A stretch of 45,485 nucleotides of DNA from an uncultured Bacteroidia bacterium. Its GTDB lineage: Bacteria > Bacteroidota > Bacteroidia > Bacteroidales > Prolixibacteraceae. The notes under the pieces are model-generated. The model ran no database searches, was not told the origin of the DNA, and saw nothing but the letters and a program-made list of their open reading frames with translations. The stretch spans positions 1-45,485 of the forward strand of contig CAIXCY010000274.1 in NCBI GenBank assembly GCA_903918045.1, written 5' to 3'. A program made the translations under genes and the position numbers. Numbering within the stretch: position 1 is the first letter of the stretch; each line of letters starts with the position of its first letter. Of the stretch, positions 25,526 to 34,879 are shown piece by piece.

Positions 25526-25559
25526 TAAAAAGGCTTAAAAATTAAGTCTAAACTTAAGC
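25526..25559 (-). terminator. Weak candidate terminator after the Wzi-like gene
   Basis: On the minus strand GCTTAA (25559-25554) can pair with TTAAGC (25538-25533), or CTTAA with TTAAG inside it, followed by CTTTTT. Stems are short and A+T-rich, so confidence is low. Confidence 0.3.
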
Positions 25560-27542
25560 TTACATCTCTACGATTATTCCAAGATTTCCGGTAAATAAAA
25601 TTTGATTTTGTGGAACTGAAACCCCACTCTGGTTACACTTCCACCAGGTTTTGGAATAACCTAAATCACCCACCAGACGAATATAATTCGCCAAACCTGC
25701 ATGGCGGATTTTCCAGTCAAATTTAAATTCGGAAATTACTGTCCAGTCATAAATACCGTCTTTCGTGAAATTCATAAGCGGATATTTTGAAACATCACTT
25801 AGGAGGTATTTGTTCACATCACCATAAATAAGATATGCATTCGAACTTGCCAAATCATTGGTTCCGTGAATGATAAGACGATTATTCAAAGTCAGGATCA
25901 GATCAGGAATAGCGACATTTACAAGTTTCCAGTTTAATTCGGCAGAATTGGGAGGAAGATAAAAGCCAAGATTGAATCCGTCGTGCGTATAACTCAAATC
26001 ATTGGGTCGACCTCCGGATGTATTAAAAACGCTGTCCGGATAATGAGTATAGGTAAAGGGAGTAACCCGGGTATATTTAAGGATAGAGGTAGTCGCAGGA
26101 ATAACAGAGGATAACAGTGTCGTTTTCCATCCCACCTGCCAGGCATAACGGTTTTCAGGCGTTTTCAGCAAGGGTGCCGAACTCCGGAAATTAAATTCGT
26201 CGACAAAGAAACTAACCCAGGTTTTACCAAAACGTGGAATCTGAGTCGCAAATTCAAGGTTTACAGAGGTATTATCGTGGTCTCCGACATCAATTTGAGT
26301 GAAATGCGGTAAAACAAATGGGATCATGTAGGCCATTTCGAGCCTTTTCGACCAGATATTCCCCCCCCCGGCAGAAATTTGCAGCCAACGATTGGGAATA
26401 AACTCCAGGAGGTGATAGGTGAAATTCTTCTGCACCTGACCAATATCATATCCATAGATCTCCTTTTTGTAATCCGCGGACTGACTAAAGTAGGAAAATA
26501 ACGAACCTGTGAGAAACGAATACCGAATCCAGGGTGCAGGATGTATTTTCAGTTCCATTCCGGGGAACCTCCGGGCGGTTGAGGATAAAACAAGGTTTTC
26601 CTGGTCGAACCCCCAGGCTCTTTGTTGATTGTTAATACTAAACTGAAGCGCATCGGCAAACCATGAGCCATTCAATTCGGTCCGGTATATCATTCCGGCA
26701 GTTGGAGAATCCTTCACGGGTAATCCTTCCCGTTGATTACCTGAGGTTAAAACATGCGCCGACATTGTATTGAAATTAAACTGGTAGGGTAAATAGGAGT
26801 AACCCTCTGCCTGATATGGAAAAACAACCTGCTTGTCTCGCGTATAGGATTGAAAAAACAGATCAGGACTCAACCGCTCAAATGCCAGTCCCATACTTCC
26901 CATATAAGTTAGATGATCGCCCAGATCTCCGGAAAGATAAGGTTCTCCGACAACAGAACCAGACCAGGTACCATGACCTCCCATCCCAGTCCGCGCAGAT
27001 GCCTCCGCATTAAGACCTGCCTGGACAAATGTTTTTCCGGTTGTTTGCCTGTAGAAAGCCAATCCGTTGGAATCCTGAATCAGATCCGTGAGATATCGCT
27101 GAACGATGTTCCGCTCCCGCTCTGACAAATCTTTTACCTGACTCAGTTTTATAAAAAGACCGACGATATATCCTTTGGTATACGGCTTAGCTTCGGGCAT
27201 AAAGCCCAACCATCCTTTTGCCTCAAAGTATTCAATAACCGAATAAACAGAATTGTCTAACGGAATAATCCTATTTCGCAAATGAAGTTTATTTGGATCA
27301 TAATTTAGTGTTCGCGAAAGCTTACCAGGTTTTAAAGGATCATAATTATGCTGAATAGAATCGCCCCCCACAGCTTTTTTTTGCAAATAAGCCAAGTCCG
27401 TTGGGCTAAATCCAGATAATCCGGAAGAACGAATATCTGCACCTCCTTTATACCCTTGTTTACCTATATCCTGAGCCGATAAAGTATTTAATGCCACCAG
27501 ATAATAAAATAACAAAACAGTAGTGATCCATCTCAAATTCAT
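25560..27542 (-). CDS. Capsule assembly Wzi-like outer-membrane protein
   Basis: 660 residues with a signal peptide (MNLRWITTVLLFYYLVALNTLSAQ). The N-terminal about 170 residues include a helical part (VIEYFEAKGWLGFMPEAKPYTKG ... LSERERNIVQRYLTDLI). The rest is a large barrel rich in aromatic strands with Wzi-type features (LEFIPNRWLQISAG, KYTRVTPFTYTHYPD, LGFYLPPNSAELNW). Wzi proteins hold capsular polysaccharide at the outer membrane. The C-terminus is LGIIVEM. The gene is a single unit, separated by 319 bases from the YjbH-like genes, and together they suggest surface polysaccharide handling. No capsule synthesis genes are in the window. Confidence 0.68.
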   Translation of the reverse strand: MNLRWITTVLLFYYLVALNTLSAQDIGKQGYKGGADIRSSGLSGFSPTDLAYLQKKAVGGDSIQHNYDPLKPGKLSRTLNYDPNKLHLRNRIIPLDNSVYSVIEYFEAKGWLGFMPEAKPYTKGYIVGLFIKLSQVKDLSERERNIVQRYLTDLIQDSNGLAFYRQTTGKTFVQAGLNAEASARTGMGGHGTWSGSVVGEPYLSGDLGDHLTYMGSMGLAFERLSPDLFFQSYTRDKQVVFPYQAEGYSYLPYQFNFNTMSAHVLTSGNQREGLPVKDSPTAGMIYRTELNGSWFADALQFSINNQQRAWGFDQENLVLSSTARRFPGMELKIHPAPWIRYSFLTGSLFSYFSQSADYKKEIYGYDIGQVQKNFTYHLLEFIPNRWLQISAGGGNIWSKRLEMAYMIPFVLPHFTQIDVGDHDNTSVNLEFATQIPRFGKTWVSFFVDEFNFRSSAPLLKTPENRYAWQVGWKTTLLSSVIPATTSILKYTRVTPFTYTHYPDSVFNTSGGRPNDLSYTHDGFNLGFYLPPNSAELNWKLVNVAIPDLILTLNNRLIIHGTNDLASSNAYLIYGDVNKYLLSDVSKYPLMNFTKDGIYDWTVISEFKFDWKIRHAGLANYIRLVGDLGYSKTWWKCNQSGVSVPQNQILFTGNLGIIVEM

Positions 27543-27733
27543 AGGTGTATTTTCAATTGTTCAATTAATTATGATAACGATAATGTAAATAAAATTAAGT
27601 ATACAAATTGACAAAATATATTTGATTAACAGCTGAGAAATACCAAAGTTTAATCTTAAATCTCAATCTGTAAATTTATGCTCATCCAATTAAAACAAAA
27701 GTATGAATGAAGCTTAAAAACTAAATCATTCCT

Positions 27734-27741
27734 TATCTTTG
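27734..27741 (+). promoter_or_regulatory. Candidate -7 element for ovoA
   Basis: TATCTTTG matches TAnnTTTG exactly. No clear -33 TTG at the standard spacing. The start site would be near 27748, giving a leader of about 55 bases to the ATG at 27803. Confidence 0.45.
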
Positions 27742-27802
27742 AAAGTTAATTCGAACTCCTTTAAAGACCAAATCAGCTTTAAAGAATTTTAATCTTTCAA
27801 GA

Positions 27803-29914
27803 ATGATTTCAAATCCGCTTTTTCAGACAAAAACACCCCTACTAAACGAGGGTAGACCGGAACAAAAAAGAGAAGAACTGTTAGATTATTTCAATAAAAC
27901 ATTTGATATTGACGAACAACTTTTTGAAGCTTTTTTTAATCTGGAAGCTGTCTATCACAAGGCAGATCCTTTGCGACATCCGCTGATTTTTTATTTTGGC
28001 CACACCGCTACGTTTTATATTAACAAGCTAATTATTAGTAAAATAATAAACGAAAGGGTTGACGCCAGAATGGAATCAATGTTCGCTATTGGCGTTGACG
28101 AGATGTCGTGGGACGACCTTGACACGAGTCACTACGAATGGCCTACATTTGATGAGGTACTAAACTATCGGAATAAAGTAAGAAACATTGTTAGCAAACT
28201 GATCCAAACACTACCGTTAGAACTTCCTATCGGTTGGGAAAATCCCTTCTGGATTATTTTAATGGGTATCGAACATCAAAGGATTCACATCGAGACTTCA
28301 TCTGTATTAATCCGGCAGGTTTCAATCCAATACCTAAAAGCTATTCCAACCTGGAAAATCTGTACAGAATCATCAACAGCCCCTGAGAATTCATTTGTTT
28401 ATGCAGAAGGTCAGCGACTAAGGCTAGGAAAATCGTTCAATGATCCGATTTATGGATGGGACAATGAATACGGAACATATCTTTGTGATATTAAGTCATT
28501 TAAAGCCTCAAAATACCTGTGTTCAAATGGCGAATTTTTACAATTTATTGAAGCAGGCGGTTACCAGGATTCCAGTTACTGGACAGAAGAGGGATGGAAC
28601 TGGAAAATCTATAAGGATGCTAAAAATCCATTTTTCTGGATTAATTCGGAAAACGGGTGGAAATTAAGATTGGTTTTCACTGAAATAGCGATGCCATGGA
28701 ACTGGCCTGTAGAGGTCAACTACCTCGAAGCCAAAGCCTTTTGCAACTGGAAAGGGGAACAATCAGGCCTGCCGGTCAGACTTCCTTCAGAGGAGGAATG
28801 GACCCTTTTATATCAACAGGCAAACATACCGGATCAACCTTTCTGGGCTTCAGCACCTGGGAATATCAATATGGAACATTATCAGAGTCCCTGTCCTGTA
28901 AATCAGTTTAAATTTGGGGAATTTTATGACCTGATCGGGAATGTATGGCAATGGACAGAAACTCCAATTACCGGATATGAAGGATTTAAAGTTCATCCAA
29001 GCTATGATGATTTTTCGGCCCCCACATTTGATACAAAGCACAATCTGATTAAGGGTGGATCATGGATCTCAACAGGAAACGAAGCTACTGGTAAAGCCAG
29101 GTATGCCTTTCGTCGGCACTTTCACCAACATGCCGGCTTTCGCTATGTTGAATCAGCCATCCCAGTAACAGTTCCAAATCAAAAATATGAAACTGATCTG
29201 CAAATAGTGAGGTATTGCGAAGCTCAATTTGGGGGTGATTTTTTGGGAATCAAAAACTATTACAGTCAAATTGCTGAAATCGCTGTTCAATATGCCGGGG
29301 ATTCAAAAAGGAATGCCCTGGATGTTGGTTGTCGTACCGGACGAACTACCCTGGAACTGGCAAAAGGATTTGACCATGTTACAGGTCTCGACTTCACCGC
29401 ACGTAACATTAGAGTGGCAGTCCAATTGCGGGAGACCGGAACGTTCAACTATCTCTTTCCCGAAGAGGGGGAACTTCAGTCATACCAGACCATTAATCTT
29501 AAAGATCTGGGATTGGCAGATCTCACCCAAAAGGTTGAGTTTCTTCAATCGGATGCCTCCAATATGAAATCAATCTTTGTAGGGTATGACCTGGTTTTGA
29601 TCAATGACATCCTTGATCAGATGTACAACCCTCGTCACTTCCTGAAAGGGGTTCATAAACGGATCAACCCGGGTGGCAGGCTTATTGTTGCAACCGGGTT
29701 TGACTGGAGTGAAGAGTGTACAATAAAGGAGAACTGGGTGGGTGGTCACCGAAAAGCAGGAGAACAAATCTGGGGGGAAGATGATTTAAAATCACTCCTT
29801 AAGGAGACATTTGTAAAAATTGATGGTACTATAAAAATCCCCTCTGTAACGCGAATCAATAAGAGAAAATTTTCATACAATACGATCGAAGTTACTGTCT
29901 GGGAAAAGAAATAA
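27803..29914 (+). CDS. ovoA: 5-histidylcysteine sulfoxide synthase with methyltransferase domain (ovothiol biosynthesis)
   Basis: 703 residues, the usual size of full OvoA. The N-terminal DinB-like domain has the iron ligands His67 (FGHTATFY) and the HxxxHxE motif EHQRIHIE (His158, His162, Glu164). The formylglycine-generating-enzyme-like sulfoxide synthase domain (about 200-455) includes WNWPVEVNYLEAKAFCNWKG, VRLPSEEEW, GNVWQWTETP and HAGFRYVE. The C-terminal SAM methyltransferase (about 465-703) has ALDVGCRTGRTTLELA. OvoA joins cysteine and histidine at imidazole C5 using O2 and also N-methylates the pi nitrogen in ovothiol A synthesis. The PLP lyase OvoB is not adjacent. It is monocistronic, with a good -7 element upstream. 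EgtB is excluded by the fused methyltransferase and the motifs. Confidence 0.93.
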   Translation: MISNPLFQTKTPLLNEGRPEQKREELLDYFNKTFDIDEQLFEAFFNLEAVYHKADPLRHPLIFYFGHTATFYINKLIISKIINERVDARMESMFAIGVDEMSWDDLDTSHYEWPTFDEVLNYRNKVRNIVSKLIQTLPLELPIGWENPFWIILMGIEHQRIHIETSSVLIRQVSIQYLKAIPTWKICTESSTAPENSFVYAEGQRLRLGKSFNDPIYGWDNEYGTYLCDIKSFKASKYLCSNGEFLQFIEAGGYQDSSYWTEEGWNWKIYKDAKNPFFWINSENGWKLRLVFTEIAMPWNWPVEVNYLEAKAFCNWKGEQSGLPVRLPSEEEWTLLYQQANIPDQPFWASAPGNINMEHYQSPCPVNQFKFGEFYDLIGNVWQWTETPITGYEGFKVHPSYDDFSAPTFDTKHNLIKGGSWISTGNEATGKARYAFRRHFHQHAGFRYVESAIPVTVPNQKYETDLQIVRYCEAQFGGDFLGIKNYYSQIAEIAVQYAGDSKRNALDVGCRTGRTTLELAKGFDHVTGLDFTARNIRVAVQLRETGTFNYLFPEEGELQSYQTINLKDLGLADLTQKVEFLQSDASNMKSIFVGYDLVLINDILDQMYNPRHFLKGVHKRINPGGRLIVATGFDWSEECTIKENWVGGHRKAGEQIWGEDDLKSLLKETFVKIDGTIKIPSVTRINKRKFSYNTIEVTVWEKK

Positions 29915-30034
29915 AAATACTATTCAGCAAACCAGTTGTCAGATACAAATTTCGAAATTACAACATAATCATCTTTATTTCAATTTAATAACTGAAATGC
30001 AGATGCATTTTTAAATACAGGAAATCGGGAAGTA

Positions 30035-30685
30035 TTAATGTTTCAGCAATCGGAATGCATGACTCCATCTGTTTTCGCGAAAGCCTCGAATACACCACAA
30101 CATACAGAGGGATTCTATTGCCCCGGATGCTTCCACTGATCCCAAATCTTCAGGTTCAAAACCAAAGAGACCAACGATTTCAGCCACTTCATTTTTTGAT
30201 GGCTGATCATTTCCACAGATAAACAATGTTGGTTTAAAATCGCCGAAATCAGGATTGACCATCTGACTACTTCCCACACTGTTAAAGGCTTTGACCAGCA
30301 AGGCCTCAGGAAAGGCTTGCTGCAGTTTCTCCATAAGGGAATAATTCATTTCAGAAAAAAAACGGAGAACCCCGTTTACGGGTGGCAAATCTGCAATAGG
30401 ATTCGTCGTGTCAATGACAATTTTTCCTGAAAAATTACCCTTGCCGGCCATTTCAAGAGCCTGAACTGCTGCACTACCTTTGACTGCCAATATAAGAATT
30501 TCACCAAAACTTGCAGCCTCTTCAAAAGATCCAATATGTCCATTCTCCGATGACTTTGATTTCCATTCAGCCAATTTGGATAAATCACGACTTCCAATCA
30601 TTACTTCAAAGCCAAATTTTAAAAACCCGGTTGCAAGAGTCTGTCCCACAGATCCGGAACCAATAATTCCAATTTTCTTTTTCAT
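30035..30685 (-). CDS. NADP-dependent F420-reductase-like oxidoreductase
   Basis: 216 residues from the ATG at 30685, which places the Rossmann motif IGIIGSGSVGQTLATGF directly at the N-terminus; a start seven codons upstream is possible. Further family features are VMIGSRDLSKL (NADP-type loop), ILAVKGSAAVQAL, KIVIDTTNPIADLPP and VKAFNSVGSSQMVNPDFG. This is the F420H2:NADP oxidoreductase-like (Npx/FNO) group, which in F420-lacking bacteria has undefined substrates. It is convergent with ovoA, with a 120-base gap. Function beyond NAD(P) binding is not assigned. Confidence 0.8.
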   Translation of the reverse strand: MKKKIGIIGSGSVGQTLATGFLKFGFEVMIGSRDLSKLAEWKSKSSENGHIGSFEEAASFGEILILAVKGSAAVQALEMAGKGNFSGKIVIDTTNPIADLPPVNGVLRFFSEMNYSLMEKLQQAFPEALLVKAFNSVGSSQMVNPDFGDFKPTLFICGNDQPSKNEVAEIVGLFGFEPEDLGSVEASGAIESLCMLWCIRGFRENRWSHAFRLLKH

Positions 30686-30778
30686 AACTGAATAAATTAT
30701 AAACAATCAATGAAACGGAGAAAGCATGAAAAAAGTTTAGGAGATTTTATAAAAAATGAACAATCTGCGGTCCTGACT

Positions 30779-31642
30779 CTAATGTGCCAGTATCCCAATC
30801 ACATTAGGGATTTTCCAGAAATGATCATTTTTGTCATTGGCATACGTTTTTGAAACATAACTTCCAAATTTGGAAATAACAGTATCAGCTGTTTGAATAT
30901 ATAAGCTTGCCTCAGGTCCACCTTCAAGGTAAACAGTGGTTCGTATTTGCGGAATCAATTGGAATAAGAAACCGATCATTTGCTGATGCGTAAACGGAGA
31001 TCGGGAAAAAACAAAATAAATATTACCGTTGAGGTCAGTTGCCCCAACTACCATACTGCACATTTGTCCGGGTCTTTTGTCCCATACCATGGGATTTCCA
31101 GTTCCGTCAATCATCCTCATTCCTTGACAGAGGATCCGGTATTTTAGGCGTAAAACATTCCAATCCAGGCATGTCATATCGGCAATTACCATTGAAGAAT
31201 CAGTTTCTTTTATAGGGTCCATGGCCATCATAACATTATAATTACCATTTAAACGGCCATTATTATAGTGAGTAGAAATCTTCAGGTATCCTTTGCTTGT
31301 TCGGTGGTTTACCATGTTAAACATCCCTGCGTTTACAACCACATTAAAATTATAATCCTTAGCCCAGACATCAGCTGGCCGATCATGACCCCTATTTTCA
31401 CTGGCGCTAAGGATCTTAAAGCGACATTGCAGAGGATCAGCTTTAAGGATAAATATCCGTGAATCACCCAGAATTGAACGTTGAGAAGCATTTATTTCGA
31501 AATATGACAACCCTTTTTTAAGCTGATGCCACCGGGGAATAGAATCGGGGGTTAAATCCCTTCCAAAACAGAAATTTCCAAACCCACAGGCTAAACAAGA
31601 AAGAAATGTAATGAAAATATTTAAAGCGACGCCATTAAACAT
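30779..31642 (-). CDS. Phosphodiester glycosidase family protein (NAGPA/DUF2233)
   Basis: 287 residues from the ATG at 31642, which gives a hydrophobic leader (MFNGVALNIFITFLSCLACG). Longer frames run into the previous gene and begin with unlikely sequence. The NAGPA fold is recognised from FKILSASENRG, NFNVVVNAGMFN, KGYLKISTHYNNG, MCSMVVGATDLNGNIYFVF and VYLEGGPEASLYI. The eukaryotic relative uncovers mannose-6-phosphate by cutting GlcNAc-phosphodiesters, and bacterial members act on phosphodiester-linked sugars in envelope polymers. The ATG overlaps the stop of the preceding gene by eight bases (ATGTTTAA), so the two are translationally coupled. Confidence 0.82.
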   Translation of the reverse strand: MFNGVALNIFITFLSCLACGFGNFCFGRDLTPDSIPRWHQLKKGLSYFEINASQRSILGDSRIFILKADPLQCRFKILSASENRGHDRPADVWAKDYNFNVVVNAGMFNMVNHRTSKGYLKISTHYNNGRLNGNYNVMMAMDPIKETDSSMVIADMTCLDWNVLRLKYRILCQGMRMIDGTGNPMVWDKRPGQMCSMVVGATDLNGNIYFVFSRSPFTHQQMIGFLFQLIPQIRTTVYLEGGPEASLYIQTADTVISKFGSYVSKTYANDKNDHFWKIPNVIGILAH

Positions 31643-32768
31643 TTTCCCAATCAAATTTGGCCCGTTTAAACGGAAATAGGTCAAATAATTCACCGGAATA
31701 GTAATATTCATAGGCGATAGCGCCAAACGAGTAGGGCCTTTGACGGATCATTATTGTTGACCCACCTACAACCGGATTAGCTTTGGGTACTGAAACTTCA
31801 AAGCCCACATTATACAAGGTGGCCAGAATCTCAGGACGATCAGAGATTGGAAATCCAGCCCTCTCCCACTGCACTTTAATCTGCTTTATATTCAAAGCGG
31901 CATAGAGATAGGAGTAAAAATGATTTTTAAAATCAGTAAGCCTTCTGAATCGTTCCTCGTCAGAATTAACTGTTTGAAAATCAAGTAATTGTTCATATCT
32001 CTCACCAAGATAAAAAACCGAATACTTATCTTTCAGATTCCGTTCAATCGTTTGAGCTGTGGAAACCTTAATCCCGGTAACACCCAATGAGAATATTGAT
32101 TCAACAGAAAGTACTTTTAACGGTCCAATCCACCTTTTGTAGGCTTCGCGATCTGAATTAAAAAGTCTGATCTGTTCTCCAACAAGTACCGCAACAATCA
32201 GTCGTGGTTCAACATTCGTAAGATTTGCTACTGAATCGATAAGTCTTTTATCTTTTGCAACAGCCAGTTTAAAATCTGCCCATTCGGCAATATTCATCCA
32301 CCCAAAAACACTTCCGCTGTTTCGTTGAGTACCATCAATTAAACTTCTGTTTTCAAATTCCTGCAGTTCAGCAATATAATTTTTATTATCCTGCATATGC
32401 AAATTGACAGCTCCAATCATCCGTTCTGCTTCATCTAAATTGTGACTCTTGAGATATGCATTCAGAATAAATTGTGAATTTTCAGGATAATATTTATTTA
32501 ATACCAAAACTTTGTGAAAAAAAATGGCCTCCCTATTATTCACTTTTGTGCTGTCATTGATCGTCGACTTCCCATATTTATCCTTGATCTCCTGGAAATA
32601 ACGGTCATTATAATCTACAGCCCCACGATCATCGGTGACATGCAATTTTATGGCAAAAAACGCGGATGTGAGAAAAAATCCTATCAAAGCAAAAACAATA
32701 ATAAGACCACCACCCAAATATTTTAACCAATTCTGAAAAGCAACCTGTTTAAAATCTATTTTCATCAA
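31635..32768 (-). CDS. Membrane-anchored protein of unknown function, DUF1402-like (possible lysozyme-like fold)
   Basis: 377 residues with one N-terminal transmembrane segment (LGGGLIIVFALIGFFLTSAFF), the rest presumably periplasmic. A conserved-looking central block (PRLIVAVLVGEQIRLF, WIGPLKVLSVESIFSLGVTGIK, TAQTIERNLKD) and a C-terminal block (ATLYNVGFEVSVPKANPVVGG, SFGAIAYEYYYSGELFDLFPF) recall DUF1402 proteins, which have been related to lysozyme-like folds. The catalytic residue is not established; Glu in VGEQ is a candidate. Coupled by overlap to the phosphodiester glycosidase downstream, suggesting a shared envelope polymer as substrate. Family assignment tentative. Confidence 0.55.
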   Translation of the reverse strand: MMKIDFKQVAFQNWLKYLGGGLIIVFALIGFFLTSAFFAIKLHVTDDRGAVDYNDRYFQEIKDKYGKSTINDSTKVNNREAIFFHKVLVLNKYYPENSQFILNAYLKSHNLDEAERMIGAVNLHMQDNKNYIAELQEFENRSLIDGTQRNSGSVFGWMNIAEWADFKLAVAKDKRLIDSVANLTNVEPRLIVAVLVGEQIRLFNSDREAYKRWIGPLKVLSVESIFSLGVTGIKVSTAQTIERNLKDKYSVFYLGERYEQLLDFQTVNSDEERFRRLTDFKNHFYSYLYAALNIKQIKVQWERAGFPISDRPEILATLYNVGFEVSVPKANPVVGGSTIMIRQRPYSFGAIAYEYYYSGELFDLFPFKRAKFDWENV

Positions 32769-32901
32769 AAACTAAAATCTTACTTTAAAAGAAATGCAAT
32801 ATTAGTTTAAAGTGTTCATCTTTATTCATTTTAGCCCTAATTTATTTTGGAAGGTTAAAATAATTCCCAAAGTTCACAAATTATGTTCAAGGATAGTTGC
32901 C

Positions 32902-33351
32902 TTAATCCCAGACGAAACGCCACTCTCCATTACGCTGACGCTTCCAGACTGTATGAAAAACACCTTTGCTTTGTACCGAATGTCCAAGACTATCAGTCGA
33001 AGTATAGGAATATTTTCCATAGGTATAACCTAATTCTCCAGAAACAGATACATCTTCAAAATCGGGTTCCCATTCAAGCTTAATCCCTGTTTTAGGCAAA
33101 GATTCATAAAATGTTTTAATCGCAAGCTTCCCTTTGACCAACCGATTACCTCTTAAAATTACAGCCGAATCAGCAGCAAAATAATAAAAAGCGTTTGGAA
33201 TTCCTTCGGACTGAGCCCGTTCGCAAAAATCCTTCTCCACCTTAATTAGCTCTAAATGAAAGTTTTCAGAGGATGTTATAGTTGGGGAATTGTGGCATTG
33301 TGTAAAAAGAAAAACCAGGAATAAAAAGCTAAATAATTGTTTTATCAGCAT
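32902..33351 (-). CDS. NTF2/SnoaL-like (DUF4440-type) lipoprotein
   Basis: 149 residues. A hydrophobic leader followed by FTQC suggests lipidation at Cys19. The remainder is a cone-like NTF2 fold: LIKVEKDFCERAQSEGIPNAFYYFAADSAVILRG, KGKLAIKTFYESLPKTGIKLEWEP, LGYTYGKYSYT, and the typical ending VFHTVWKRQRNGEWRFVWD. These domains are used as small-molecule binders or isomerases; no catalytic residue can be named. It stands alone between the DUF1402-like and peptidase genes. Confidence 0.8.
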   Translation of the reverse strand: MLIKQLFSFLFLVFLFTQCHNSPTITSSENFHLELIKVEKDFCERAQSEGIPNAFYYFAADSAVILRGNRLVKGKLAIKTFYESLPKTGIKLEWEPDFEDVSVSGELGYTYGKYSYTSTDSLGHSVQSKGVFHTVWKRQRNGEWRFVWD

Positions 33352-33437
33352 ATCGCAAAATCATTATGTTTATAATCCCCTAAAAAAATCTGATATTATG
33401 ATATCCTTTATTTCCAGGCAGAAATATTCAGAGAAAT

Positions 33438-34739
33438 TTAAACTTCACTAACCATCCACTTTTTCAATATCCGAATCGCTTTTTTTCGTTGGCCTAAAGG
33501 TAGTGTTCCGATCCTTGTACGGTGACTTCCTCCGGGCTGAATAATTGTAATGACCTTGTGATTTCCTGAAGTACTTGTTGCCGAGGCGGTCCAGGGATCA
33601 CTTCCTCCATAAATAAGCAAAATCTTTTGGGCATCCTTCGCCATGAAGTTTTTTACAAGAAGACTCATTGTGGGGTCATATTCAAATTTACTACCTGGAG
33701 GCATGAATAATTTCGATATATAATCTTTGGTATCCTTTAATTCCATTACCCCCAGAAATGGCTCGGGATTATATCCATAATAGCCTAGCTGCTTCAGTGC
33801 CTGAACAAAAAAAGGAAAAGTTGATTTTCCACTTTCGATATCAAAATAATCAGGAGGACAAACTTTGACAAGATATTTAAAGAATTCCTGATCGGTAGCA
33901 ATATCTTTAGGGATATCATTCACGGAGCGCCCCCATTGCCAGAACGAGAAGGCATATTCCAAAATACAATAATCAAAAATCACACTTGGTTCAGCCCTAA
34001 AGTGAAATTTTTTATCCAAACATAATTGGGTAAAAAGTGGCATCAGATTCTTTTTCCGCTTTAGCATTTCCATTTGGCATCGGGTAACTTTTTTGCGCTG
34101 CGAAGCTGTTCCTGCAGAATGCCGAATGAAATAATCATGCCTTTTCTCTTCTGTGGAAAAATTAAGGGGAGCCACATAGGGGACCGAAATATCCACATCG
34201 TTTGGATAAAGTGCACGATGATAAAGTACCGTTTCACCCCCCTTACTGATTCCGGTACTTATCCATTTCTTTCCGTAAATAGACTTGAAAAGTTCAACGA
34301 TATGGTGGTGATCAGCCGCCGCATTCTCAACTGTAAGAAATTTCCAGTCAATAGAATCCGGAACTGATTTTCCGAAAAATCGGTGCTCCACAAATACCTG
34401 ATTTGCATCTAACAAAGGACATAATTCATTAAGATACTTCGTGTTCGCTCCATAATCTCCGCCATAACCTTCGGTAATAAAAACAACAGGCTTATCCACG
34501 CCAAGATTGGAGAGTACGACCCGTTGTGCAAAGCTTCCATACTCCGGATGAAGGTGATCCAAAGGTTGTTTAACCATGATAATCAGCGCCTCCGTAAAAA
34601 ATGGATTTTGTTCCATTTTCTCTACCGAGATAATTCCTGGAAGCGCTTTAATCCGGTCTGCCAAAATCTGAGCCAAGGAAATCTGCCACGCAATTACAAA
34701 TAACAGGCTCAGAAACGAAGCTCTAAAATATTTATTCAT
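33438..34739 (-). CDS. Secreted S37-type (PS-10-like) aminopeptidase
   Basis: 433 residues with a signal peptide (MNKYFRASFLSLLFVIAWQISLAQ). The alpha/beta-hydrolase nucleophile Ser165 lies in STGISKGGET. Family features include PVVFITEGYGGDYG, NQVFVEHRFFGKS and FLTVENAAADHHHIVELF. The likely acid and base residues are in LLIYGGSDPWTAS and PGGSHRTRI. PS-10 and related tripeptidyl aminopeptidases of family S37 remove short peptides from protein N-termini; S28 is the nearest alternative. In Bacteroidota such enzymes take part in peptide use. No linked genes are in the same operon. Confidence 0.83.
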   Translation of the reverse strand: MNKYFRASFLSLLFVIAWQISLAQILADRIKALPGIISVEKMEQNPFFTEALIIMVKQPLDHLHPEYGSFAQRVVLSNLGVDKPVVFITEGYGGDYGANTKYLNELCPLLDANQVFVEHRFFGKSVPDSIDWKFLTVENAAADHHHIVELFKSIYGKKWISTGISKGGETVLYHRALYPNDVDISVPYVAPLNFSTEEKRHDYFIRHSAGTASQRKKVTRCQMEMLKRKKNLMPLFTQLCLDKKFHFRAEPSVIFDYCILEYAFSFWQWGRSVNDIPKDIATDQEFFKYLVKVCPPDYFDIESGKSTFPFFVQALKQLGYYGYNPEPFLGVMELKDTKDYISKLFMPPGSKFEYDPTMSLLVKNFMAKDAQKILLIYGGSDPWTASATSTSGNHKVITIIQPGGSHRTRIGTLPLGQRKKAIRILKKWMVSEV

Positions 34740-34879
34740 ATTAGATACTAATGTAAGTTTGAATTAGACTTTAGTTTGTGTGAAGCAAAAGAACAACAAT
34801 ATTTTACCGAATTAGCGCTCTATGGTTCAATTTAGAATCAATCAAAAATATCAGAGACCCAGGAAATCCAAAATAAAAC

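Larger units (their letters stand above)
25241..25559. other. 319-base intergenic region, A+T-rich
   Basis: No open frame of interest. It holds a candidate minus-strand promoter (25376-25383) for the YjbH-like unit and, next to the Wzi-like stop, inverted repeats that may terminate transcription. The stretch 25440-25530 is very A+T-rich. Nothing else was recognised. Confidence 0.6.

Noticed and set aside
27803-29914. EgtB/ergothioneine synthase
   Set aside because: The fused C-terminal methyltransferase and the OvoA-type N-terminal sequence indicate ovothiol biosynthesis.
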